DNA of 40,543 bases from Massilia sp. Root335 (GTDB lineage: Bacteria > Pseudomonadota > Gammaproteobacteria > Burkholderiales > Burkholderiaceae_D): assembly GCF_001425685.1 (NCBI RefSeq), contig NZ_LMCY01000037.1:251880-292422 (forward strand), written 5' to 3'. The translations under genes were made by a program, and so were the position numbers. Shown here in pieces: positions 24,045 through 31,459 of this stretch. Numbering within the stretch: the stretch's first letter is position 1; every line of letters begins with the position of its first letter. Under the pieces are notes generated by a model. That model was not told the DNA's origin. It saw only the letters and a list, made by a program, of their open reading frames with translations, and did no database searches.

Positions 24045-25340
24045 TCAGCGGGTCTCGGCGATGGCGGGGGCATCGGTTGCCAAGGGCGCGCGCGGACCGC
24101 CGTCGCGCACCAGCGTCCAGACGACGATCGCCGCCAGCACGTCGAACACGGCCAGCACGACGAACATCGGGCTGTAGCCCACGTGCGTGACCACGACGCC
24201 GAACACCAGCGTGAACAAGGTCGCGCCCAGGTAGCCGGACATGCCGGCCAGGCCCGTGGCCGTGGCCACTTCGTGCTTGCCGAAGACGTCGGACGTGATC
24301 GCGTACAGCGCGCCGGACAGCGTCTGGTGCGCGAAGCCGCCGATGCAGAGCAGGAAGATCGCCGTGTACGGGCTCGCCACGAGGCCGATGCAGCCCGGGC
24401 CGATCATGCACAGCGACCCGAACGCCATCACCCATTTGCGCGACCCGGCCAGCGACACGTTGAAGTGGCGGTGCACGAACGGCGACAGATAGCCGCCCAG
24501 CACGCAGCCGATGTCGGCGGCCAGGAACGGCAGCCAGGCGAACGCCGCGATCTCCTTCAGGTCCATGTGGCGCTCCGTCGCCATGTACAGCGGGATCCAC
24601 GCGTTGAAGGTCTGCCAGGCCGGCTCGGACAGGAAGCGCGGGATCGCGATCGACCAGAAATTCCGGTTGCGCACGATCTCGCGCCACGACGCTTTCGCGC
24701 CGCTGTCCTGGTGCTTCGCTTCCTGGCCCGCGAGGATGTAGTCGCGCTCGGCGTCGGACAGCAGCTTCTGGTCGCGGGGGTGCTTGTAGAACACCGTCCA
24801 CAGCAGGGTCCAGGCGGCGCCCAGCACGCCGACGATGACGAACGCCCACTGCCAGCCCGCGTGCAGGATCGCCCACACGACGAGCGGCGGCGCGCACAGG
24901 GCGCCGATCGACGAGCCGATGTTGAACCAGCCGATGGCGACCGAGCGCTCCCTGGCCGGGAACCATTCCGTCGTCGCCTTGACGCCGGCCGGGATGCCCG
25001 CCGCCTCCGTCAGCCCGAGCAGGCCGCGGAAGAACGCCATGCTCTGCCAGCCGGAGGCCAGCGCGGCGCAGGCGCACGCGACCGACCACGCGAGCGCGAA
25101 CACGGCGAAGCCGATCTTGGTGCCGATCGCGTCCAGCACGAAGCCGGCGACCGGCTGCATGACGGCGTAGCAGACCTGCCACGCGACGACGATGTACGAG
25201 TACTGCTTCGTGTCGATGTGCAGGTCGGCCATCATCGTCGGCGCCGCGACGGACAGCGTGTTGCGCGCCAGGTAGTTGACGATCAGGCCGAGCGTGACCA
25301 GCCCCACCATCCACCAGCGCATGCCTTTCAGTTTGTTCAC
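24045..25340 (-). CDS. exuT: Hexuronate MFS transporter (ExuT-like)
   Basis: 431 residues with about 12 transmembrane helices. The order and wording (MRWWMVGLVTLGLIVNYLAR, TEAAGIPAGVKATTEWFPAR, GWFNIGSSIGALCAPPLVVW) fit the anion:cation symporter family that contains ExuT, which imports galacturonate and glucuronate with protons across the inner membrane. The start is GTG with AGGAGG eight bases upstream. It lies 60 bp before kdgK; between it and uxaB are 177 bp that hold an inverted-repeat element. Substrate assignment rests on operon context plus family. Confidence 0.9.
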   Translation of the reverse strand: MNKLKGMRWWMVGLVTLGLIVNYLARNTLSVAAPTMMADLHIDTKQYSYIVVAWQVCYAVMQPVAGFVLDAIGTKIGFAVFALAWSVACACAALASGWQSMAFFRGLLGLTEAAGIPAGVKATTEWFPARERSVAIGWFNIGSSIGALCAPPLVVWAILHAGWQWAFVIVGVLGAAWTLLWTVFYKHPRDQKLLSDAERDYILAGQEAKHQDSGAKASWREIVRNRNFWSIAIPRFLSEPAWQTFNAWIPLYMATERHMDLKEIAAFAWLPFLAADIGCVLGGYLSPFVHRHFNVSLAGSRKWVMAFGSLCMIGPGCIGLVASPYTAIFLLCIGGFAHQTLSGALYAITSDVFGKHEVATATGLAGMSGYLGATLFTLVFGVVVTHVGYSPMFVVLAVFDVLAAIVVWTLVRDGGPRAPLATDAPAIAETR

Positions 25341-25417
25341 GGTAGTCCCCTCCTGCGCCGAATTTTGGCGCGCAACATCTCGAGCCGTCGGGCGGGAATC
25401 GCCCTCGGCGTTCTTTT

Positions 25418-25497
25418 GCGTAGGGTGGACACCCCGTGTCCACGCGTGACGTCGGCGTTACGCCGGCATTCGCGCGGGCGGAGGCCGCCCACCCTAC
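25418..25497. repeat. 80-bp inverted-repeat element between uxaB and exuT
   Basis: The ends are perfect 10-bp inverted arms, CGTAGGGTGG (25418-25427) and CCACCCTACG (25488-25497). Inside are two further stems: GGACAC/GTGTCC around CCC (25426-25440) and GGCG/CGCC around TTA (about 25453-25463). No coding capacity. It looks like a REP- or MITE-type intergenic element; the GTAGGGTGG...CCACCCTAC form is one I recall from other betaproteobacterial genomes. It lies inside the operon and could fold in the mRNA. Confidence 0.7.
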
Positions 25498-25517
25498 GTT
25501 CGGTTGTCGTTTGCGGT

Positions 25518-26945
25518 TTAAGCGAGCAGCGCGCGCATGCCCTGCTGCTCGATGGCGCGCAGGTTCGCGGCCAGTTGCGCGGCCAGGCCCGGGACCTCGT
25601 TCAGGTCCCGGCCCCACAGCGCGGCGTGGGCGAGCCAGCCGCGCGCGAGGTCGTCAAGCGTCCATTCGCCGGCAGCCACCTTGTCCCAGCCGGCGCGGAA
25701 CCACGCCAGCGTGGCGGCGTCGTCGGCGAGGTCGATGACGCCGCCGCGGTACAGCACCATCGTCGCGGCCAGGGCCAGCACGAGGCGGCGCGGCAGGCGG
25801 CCGTCGTGCAGGTCGGCGTAGCGCAGCAGTTGCGGCATCACGCGCGCGGCGAACTTGCTCCAGCTGTTCAGCGCGATCGATGCGAGGCGATGGTGGATGG
25901 CCGGATTGCGGAAGCGGCGCAGCACGTCGGCGGCGAACGCCTCCAGCTCCGCGCGGTCCATCTCCAGCGCCGGGATGATTTCCTCATCGATGGCGGCGCG
26001 CAGGAAGCTGCCCACCTGCGCGTCGTCGACGGCCGGACCGACGGCTTCCAGGCCGGCCAGCAGCGCGACCGGCACGAGCGTCGTGTGGCCGCCGTTCAGG
26101 ATGCCCACCTTGCGCTTCTTGTACGGCGTGATGTCGTCGACGAGCTTGACGTTCAGGCCGCTGCCGGCCAGTTTCAGTTCTTCGGCGACCTGCGCCGGGC
26201 CCTGGATCACGAACAGGTAGTAGTATTCGGCCGCCACCAGGAACGGGTCGGCGTAACCGAGTTCGCGCCCGATCTCTTCCGCGTCGGCGGCCGGATAGCC
26301 GGTCACGATGCGGTCGACGAGCGTATTGCAGAACGTGCAGGCGTCGCCGATCCACGCCGCGAAGCCGGCCGGCAGCTGCCACAGGCGCGCGTAGTGCAGC
26401 ACGGCGTCCTTGAGCGCCGCGCCGTTCTTGTCGATCAGTTCGCAGGGCAGCAGTATCAGCCCCTTGTCCTGTGCGCCGCCGAATGCGCTGAAGCGCCGGA
26501 ACAGCAGCTGCGTGAGCTTGGCCGGGAACGTCACGGGCGGCGCGTCGTCGGCGCGGTCGGTGTCGTTGACGGTGATGCCGGCTTCCGTCGTGTTCGAGAC
26601 GACGAAGCGCAGGTCCGGATTCGCGGCCAGCGCGAGGTAGTCGCCATACATCGTGGCCGGGTCGATTTCGCGCTGCACGCATTCGACGGTGCGGTAGTGC
26701 TTGACCGGCTGGCCCGCTTCGTCGAGGCCGCGCACGAGGACGGTGAACAGGCCGTCCTGCACGTCCAGCAGCGGCGTGGCCGAACCGCCGCGCGGGCGCA
26801 CGACGACGACGCCCGCGTTCAGGCCCGTGCGTTCGTTCAGGAGGTCGACCTGCCAGTCGAGGAAGCCGCGCATGAAATTGCCCTGGCCGAATTGCAGGAT
26901 CTTGACGGGCAGCGCGAACGGCGCTTGACGACGGAGTTGGTTCAT
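25518..26945 (-). CDS. uxaB: Tagaturonate reductase (altronate oxidoreductase)
   Basis: 475 residues, close to the 483 of E. coli UxaB. It belongs to the mannitol dehydrogenase family: KILQFGQGNFMRGFLDWQVD is the dinucleotide-binding start, VVSNTTEAGI follows, and the catalytic Lys/Asn/His block is NGGHTTLVPVALLAGL with KKRKVGILNGGH before it. The enzyme reduces D-tagaturonate to D-altronate with NADH in the cytoplasm. It starts 10 bp after the uxaA stop. Its stop is 21 bp from the inverted-repeat element. Confidence 0.95.
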   Translation of the reverse strand: MNQLRRQAPFALPVKILQFGQGNFMRGFLDWQVDLLNERTGLNAGVVVVRPRGGSATPLLDVQDGLFTVLVRGLDEAGQPVKHYRTVECVQREIDPATMYGDYLALAANPDLRFVVSNTTEAGITVNDTDRADDAPPVTFPAKLTQLLFRRFSAFGGAQDKGLILLPCELIDKNGAALKDAVLHYARLWQLPAGFAAWIGDACTFCNTLVDRIVTGYPAADAEEIGRELGYADPFLVAAEYYYLFVIQGPAQVAEELKLAGSGLNVKLVDDITPYKKRKVGILNGGHTTLVPVALLAGLEAVGPAVDDAQVGSFLRAAIDEEIIPALEMDRAELEAFAADVLRRFRNPAIHHRLASIALNSWSKFAARVMPQLLRYADLHDGRLPRRLVLALAATMVLYRGGVIDLADDAATLAWFRAGWDKVAAGEWTLDDLARGWLAHAALWGRDLNEVPGLAAQLAANLRAIEQQGMRALLA

Positions 26946-26955
26946 ATGTCTCGCC

Positions 26956-28554
26956 TTACAGGGAAATATCGCGTTTCCAGAAAATGAAGTCGTACTGCTG
27001 CAGGCGGTCGGCCTTGCACTTGTACTTGCCGCCCGCAGTGTCGACGACCATGCCGAACAGGCCCTTCGCCACGTCGGGCAGCGGTTTGCCTTCGATGATC
27101 GGACCGCAGTCGTAGTCGATCAGGTCGGACAGCTTGTTCGCCACCCGGCTGTTGCTGGAGATTTTCAGCACGGGCACGATCGGGTTGCCGGTGGGGGTGC
27201 CGAGGCCGGTCGAGAACAGCACGACGTTCGCGCCCGACGCCACCATGCCGGTGACGGATTCGACGTCGCCGCCCGGGGTGCACAGCAGGGACAAGCCCTG
27301 CTTGTCGGTCTGCTCGCCGTAGTCCAGCACCGAGACGATCGGCGACGTCCCGCCCTTTTTCGCGGCGCCGGCCGATTTCATCGCGTCCGTGATCAGGCCG
27401 TCGCGGATGTTGCCGGGGCTCGGGTTGTCGGCGAAGTGCGTGCCGACGGCGAGCGCGCGCTGCTCGAAGTCGCGCATCATGCCGAGGAAGCGGCGCTTGT
27501 CGTCGTCCTCGACGCAGCGCTCGATCAGGCTCGCTTCCACGCCGCACAGTTCCGGGAACTCGGCGAGGATCGACGAGCCGCCCACGGCGACGACCATGTC
27601 CGACACATAGCCCATCGCCGGGTTGGCGGAGATGCCGGAAAAACCATCCGAGCCGCCGCACTTCACGCCGATCTTCAGGTGCGACAGCGGCACCGGCTGG
27701 CGCCGGACCTTGTTCGCGTCCTTCAGGTTCGTCAGCGTGTCCTGCAGGACGGCCTTCATCATCTTTTCTTCGCTGTCCCACTGCTGCTGTTCGTAGATCA
27801 GCACGGGCTTGTCGAAGTCCGGGTTCTGCTTCGCGAGGGCATCCTTGAACATGGCGATCTGCGCGTTCTGGCAGCCCAGCGAGAACACGGTGATGCCGGC
27901 CACGTTCGGGTGGTCGGCGTACGCGGCCAGGATCTTGCACAGCGAGCGCGCGTCGGCGCGCGTGCCGCCGCAGCCGCCGTTGTGGGTGATGATGCGCACG
28001 CCGTCCAGGTTCGGGAACGGACGGACCACTGCCTTGGGCGCCTCCATGTCCTCGCCGAGCAACTGGAACGTCAGCGACGCGAGGTCGTTGGTCGAATAAC
28101 CGAGCGGGCCTTCGAGCGCGTTGCGCAGGTGCTCGACGTTGCGGTTCTCGCAGAACACGAGCGGGAAGATCAGCCAGTAGTTCGCGGTGCCCACGCGGCC
28201 GTCGGCGCGCACGATGCCGTCGAACGTCGCTTCCTCGAGGTCGGCCACGTCGGGCGGCGTCCAGGTGTAGGGCTTGCTCTCCCCGATCTCCACCTCGGAT
28301 GCGTAGTGGGCCAGGTTGTCGGTCGTGACGGCCTCGCCCTTGCGGATGGCCTGCGTGGCCTTGCCGACCACGACGCCGTACATGGTCAGCAGGTCGCCCT
28401 CGGCGAACGCGCGGCGTGCCAGCTTGTGCTTGGTCTTGATCGGCGTCGACACGAGGATGTTCTCCCCGTTCCACGTCACGACGTCACCCGGCGCCAGGTC
28501 GGTCAGGGCGACCAGCATGCTGTCGTCCGGGTGAATGCAGATTACTTTTTGCAT
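26956..28554 (-). CDS. uxaA: Altronate dehydratase
   Basis: 532 residues, longer than E. coli UxaA (495). An N-terminal SAF domain (about 1-90, GDVVTWNGENILVSTP and LLTMYGVVVGKATQAI) is followed by the UxaA core starting at FDGIVRADGRVGTANYWLI and containing HNGGCGGTRADA, KCGGSDGFSGISANPAMG and STGLGTPTGNPIVPVLK. The Fe2+-dependent enzyme dehydrates D-altronate to 2-keto-3-deoxygluconate. It lies 10 bp after uxaC and 10 bp before uxaB, so all three are translated from one message. The extra length includes SAF-to-core linker residues (about 85-105). Confidence 0.95.
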   Translation of the reverse strand: MQKVICIHPDDSMLVALTDLAPGDVVTWNGENILVSTPIKTKHKLARRAFAEGDLLTMYGVVVGKATQAIRKGEAVTTDNLAHYASEVEIGESKPYTWTPPDVADLEEATFDGIVRADGRVGTANYWLIFPLVFCENRNVEHLRNALEGPLGYSTNDLASLTFQLLGEDMEAPKAVVRPFPNLDGVRIITHNGGCGGTRADARSLCKILAAYADHPNVAGITVFSLGCQNAQIAMFKDALAKQNPDFDKPVLIYEQQQWDSEEKMMKAVLQDTLTNLKDANKVRRQPVPLSHLKIGVKCGGSDGFSGISANPAMGYVSDMVVAVGGSSILAEFPELCGVEASLIERCVEDDDKRRFLGMMRDFEQRALAVGTHFADNPSPGNIRDGLITDAMKSAGAAKKGGTSPIVSVLDYGEQTDKQGLSLLCTPGGDVESVTGMVASGANVVLFSTGLGTPTGNPIVPVLKISSNSRVANKLSDLIDYDCGPIIEGKPLPDVAKGLFGMVVDTAGGKYKCKADRLQQYDFIFWKRDISL

Positions 28555-28564
28555 GGTTGCCCAA

Positions 28565-29959
28565 TCAGAGCTTGAAGTAGTTCTTGGCGTTCTCGTAGCA
28601 GATGCCGCGCACGATCGTGGCCAGTGCGTCGAAGTCTTCCGGATACTCGCCGGCCGCGACCCATTCGCCCAGCTGGCGGCACACGAGACGGCGGAAGTAG
28701 TCGTGGCGCGGGTACGACGCGAAGCTGCGCGAGTCCGTCACCATGCCCACGAAGATGCCGAGCACGGAGTGGTTGCCGAAAGCGACGATCTGGTTCAGGT
28801 TGCCCAGCTTGTGGTCGTTGAACCACCAGGCCGGGCCGAACTGCACCTTGCCGGCGACGCTGCCGTCCTGGAAGTTACCGATCATCGTCGACAGCACTTC
28901 GTTCATCGCGGGGTTCAGGTTGAACAGCATCGTCTTCGGCAGCTGCTTGTGGGCGTCCAGCGCCGACAGCAGCGCGACCAGGCCGTTACTGGTCGTCATG
29001 TCGGAGATCGAGTCGAAGCCGGTGTCCGGCCCCAGGGTCTCCAGCATACGCTGGTTATTGTTGCGCATGGCGCCGATGTGGAAGCACATGGTCCAGTCGA
29101 ATTTCGCGTACACGGCGCCGATGGCTTCCAGCAGGCCGCGCAGGTAGCGCGCCTGTTCGAGGTCGCCCAGCAGTTCGCCCTTCATGCGCTTGGCGAACAG
29201 GCCTTCCAGCTCCTCGGCCGTCGCGGCGACGGCCGGCAGCGGGATGTCGATGGCGTGGTCGGAAATGCGGCCGCCGCGGGCGTGGAAGTATTCGACGCGG
29301 TTCGCCAGCGCGGCGATGAGCGACGCGAACGAATCGATCTTCACGCCGGCGACGTCCGCGAGGTGCGCCACGTACTCGACGTAGCCGGGATTATTGATGC
29401 GCATGGCCTTGTCCGGACGGTAGGCCGGCAGCACGCGGGTTTTCAGCGCCGACTGCGCGATCTCGGCGTGCTGCAGCAGGTCGTCGGCCGGGTCGTCCGT
29501 CGTGCACGCGATTTCCACCTTGGCCTGCTCCAGGAACGTCCACGTGTCCATCGTCGCCAGCTTGGCGTTGGCCTGTTCCCAGATCGCCTCGGCGTTCTTC
29601 GCGTTGATCACGAGGTCGATGCCGAAGATGCGGCGCAGCTCCAGGTGGCTCCAGTGGTAGATCGGGTTGCCGATCGCGAGCGGCAGCACCTTGCAGAAGG
29701 CCAGGAATTTCTCCTTGTCCGGGCGGTCGCCCGTGCAGTACTCCTCCGGCACGCCCGCCGTGCGCATCAGGCGCCATTTGTAGTGGTCGCCGCCCAGCCA
29801 CAGTTCGGCGATGTTGCGGAACTTCTTGCGCTCGGCGATCTCGCCCTGCTGCAGGTGCGAATGGTAGTCGATCACCGGCAAATCGGCGGCGACTTCGTGG
29901 TACAGCTTGCGGGCGACGTCGGTCGTGAGGAGGAAATCCTGGTCCATGAAGGCGGTCAT
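28565..29959 (-). CDS. uxaC: Glucuronate/galacturonate isomerase
   Basis: 464 residues (E. coli UxaC 470). Family motifs: the metal-binding DYHSHLQQGEI (HxH near residue 34), LWLGGDHYKWRLMR, and later FDWTMCFHIGAMRNNN, and SYPRHDYFRRLVCRQLGEW. It interconverts D-galacturonate and D-tagaturonate, and D-glucuronate and D-fructuronate. It is the first gene of the uxaC-A-B-exuT-kdgK-gntR operon. AAGGAG nine bases before the ATG is a strong ribosome site. With no uxuA/uxuB here, galacturonate rather than glucuronate is the expected main substrate. Confidence 0.96.
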   Translation of the reverse strand: MTAFMDQDFLLTTDVARKLYHEVAADLPVIDYHSHLQQGEIAERKKFRNIAELWLGGDHYKWRLMRTAGVPEEYCTGDRPDKEKFLAFCKVLPLAIGNPIYHWSHLELRRIFGIDLVINAKNAEAIWEQANAKLATMDTWTFLEQAKVEIACTTDDPADDLLQHAEIAQSALKTRVLPAYRPDKAMRINNPGYVEYVAHLADVAGVKIDSFASLIAALANRVEYFHARGGRISDHAIDIPLPAVAATAEELEGLFAKRMKGELLGDLEQARYLRGLLEAIGAVYAKFDWTMCFHIGAMRNNNQRMLETLGPDTGFDSISDMTTSNGLVALLSALDAHKQLPKTMLFNLNPAMNEVLSTMIGNFQDGSVAGKVQFGPAWWFNDHKLGNLNQIVAFGNHSVLGIFVGMVTDSRSFASYPRHDYFRRLVCRQLGEWVAAGEYPEDFDALATIVRGICYENAKNYFKL

Positions 29960-29985
29960 GTCGTGTAGCTCCTTGGGTAGCTGAT

Positions 29986-30027
29986 CTGATATATCAGGAT
30001 GGTATGCCTAATATATTACGTACGCAA
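29986..30027 (-). promoter_or_regulatory. uxa operon promoter with overlapping palindromic operator
   Basis: On the minus strand TTGCGT (30022-30027) and TACCAT (29999-30004) are 17 bases apart. The expected start, near 29992, falls inside the perfect 12-bp palindrome CTGATATATCAG (29986-29997). A second perfect palindrome, TAATATATTA (30009-30018), lies in the spacer. A repressor bound to either would block initiation, which suits the GntR/FCD regulator encoded at the operon end. The boxes are read by eye. Confidence 0.5.
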
Positions 30028-30103
30028 GAACTTTTGTTCTGAATTTGCACGGGCAGCCGGGAAAGCTTCGCGGGAAAAGTACCGGATGTTATGCTTCGGT
30101 CAT

Positions 30104-30159
30104 CGGACTCGGGATGCATATACGCAATAACCGGGTCCGCAACCACGCCTCCGGAGTCC
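30104..30159 (+). promoter_or_regulatory. Foldable leader of the purine permease, candidate translational switch
   Basis: CGGACTCGG (30104-30112) can pair with CCGGGTCCG (30131-30139) as a 9-bp stem with one G-T pair. The same GGACTC (30105-30110) can instead pair perfectly with GAGTCC (30154-30159), which overlaps the GGAG ribosome site (30153-30156) ten bases before the ATG. The two pairings exclude each other. I do not recognise a known purine riboswitch core. Confidence 0.3.
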
Positions 30160-30166
30160 AGAGAAC

Positions 30167-31459
30167 ATGCTCGAACAATTATTCAAACTACGCCAGAGCG
30201 GCACCGACGCCAGGACCGAAATCCTGGCCGGCCTGACGACGTTCCTGACGATGGCCTACATCATCTTCGTCAATCCCACGATCCTCGGCGATGCCGGGAT
30301 GCCCAAGGACGCCGTGTTCGTCGCCACCTGCCTCGTGGCCGCGCTGGGCAGCCTGGTCATGGGCCTGTACGCCAATTATCCGATCGCGATGGCACCCGGG
30401 ATGGGCCTGAACGCCTATTTCGCCTATGCCGTCGTGCTGGGGATGAAGGTGCCCTGGCAGGCGGCGCTCGGCGCCGTGTTCGTGTCGGGCTGCCTGTTCA
30501 TCCTCGTGTCCGTGTTCGGCCTGCGCGCGATGATCGTGAACGGCATCTCGCGCTCGCTGCGCGTGGCGATCACGGTGGGCCTGGGGATGTTCCTCGCGCT
30601 CATCGCCCTGAAGAGCGCCGGCATCGTCGTCGCCAGCCCGGCGACGCTCGTGCAGGCCGGCGACCTGCACAAGCCCGCGGCCGTCATGGCCGTCTTCGGC
30701 TTCCTGCTGATCGTCACGCTCGACCGCCTGAAGGTGCGGGGCGCCATCCTGATCGGCATCGTCGCCGTGACGATCCTCAGCTTCTTCTTCGGCGGGAATA
30801 CGTTCCACGGCATCGTCTCGGCCCCGCCGTCGATCGCGCCGACGCTGATGCACCTGGACGTCAAGGGCGCGCTGGGCGTCGGCATCATCAACGTGGTGCT
30901 CGTGTTCTTCCTCGTCGAGCTGTTCGACGCCACCGGCACGCTGATGGGCGTCGCCAGCCGCGCGGGCCTGCTGGTCGAAGGCAAGATGGAGCGACTGAAC
31001 AAGGCGCTGCTGGCCGACAGCGCGGCCATCGTCGCCGGCTCCATGCTCGGCACGTCGAGCACCACGGCGTACATCGAGAGCGCCGCGGGCGTGCAGGCCG
31101 GCGGCCGCACGGGCCTGACGGCGCTGACGGTGGCGGTCCTGTTCCTCGCCTGCCTGTTCATCGCGCCGCTGGCGGGCGTGGTCCCCGCCTACGCGACGGC
31201 GCCCGCCCTGCTGTTCGTCGCCTGCCTGATGCTGCGCGACCTCGGCGACATCGAATGGAACGACACGACGGAAGCCGTGCCGGCCGCGATCACGGCCCTC
31301 GTGATCCCGTTCACGTATTCGATCGCGGAAGGCATCGCGTTCGGCTTCATCACCTACGCCCTGCTGAAGCTGACGACGGGCCGCGCGCGCGAGGTCAAGC
31401 CGGTGATCTGGGTGATCGCGGCCCTGTTCGCCTTCAAGATCGTCTACATCGGCGCCTGA
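30167..31459 (+). CDS. NCS2-family purine permease (AzgA/GhxP-like)
   Basis: 430 residues with about 12-14 membrane helices. Family hallmarks: LAGLTTFLTMAYIIFVNP at the N-terminus, PGMGLNAYFAY, VELFDATGTL, and GTSSTTAYIESAAGVQAGG near the substrate site. This subgroup takes up adenine, guanine or hypoxanthine with protons. It is divergent from the uxa operon over a 207-bp gap but has no functional link to it. Its last 16 bp overlap the convergent EAL gene. The exact purine is not readable; a guanine/hypoxanthine or adenine preference is equally possible. Confidence 0.93.
   Translation: MLEQLFKLRQSGTDARTEILAGLTTFLTMAYIIFVNPTILGDAGMPKDAVFVATCLVAALGSLVMGLYANYPIAMAPGMGLNAYFAYAVVLGMKVPWQAALGAVFVSGCLFILVSVFGLRAMIVNGISRSLRVAITVGLGMFLALIALKSAGIVVASPATLVQAGDLHKPAAVMAVFGFLLIVTLDRLKVRGAILIGIVAVTILSFFFGGNTFHGIVSAPPSIAPTLMHLDVKGALGVGIINVVLVFFLVELFDATGTLMGVASRAGLLVEGKMERLNKALLADSAAIVAGSMLGTSSTTAYIESAAGVQAGGRTGLTALTVAVLFLACLFIAPLAGVVPAYATAPALLFVACLMLRDLGDIEWNDTTEAVPAAITALVIPFTYSIAEGIAFGFITYALLKLTTGRAREVKPVIWVIAALFAFKIVYIGA

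Noticed and set aside
23994..26987. 997-codon plus-strand frame opposite exuT and uxaB
   Set aside because: Antisense artefact of high GC; both minus-strand genes are clear family members with proper starts.
30028..30166. Known purine riboswitch before the purine permease
   Set aside because: The conserved core sequences of the purine aptamer are not present; only the alternative stems described in the findings remain.
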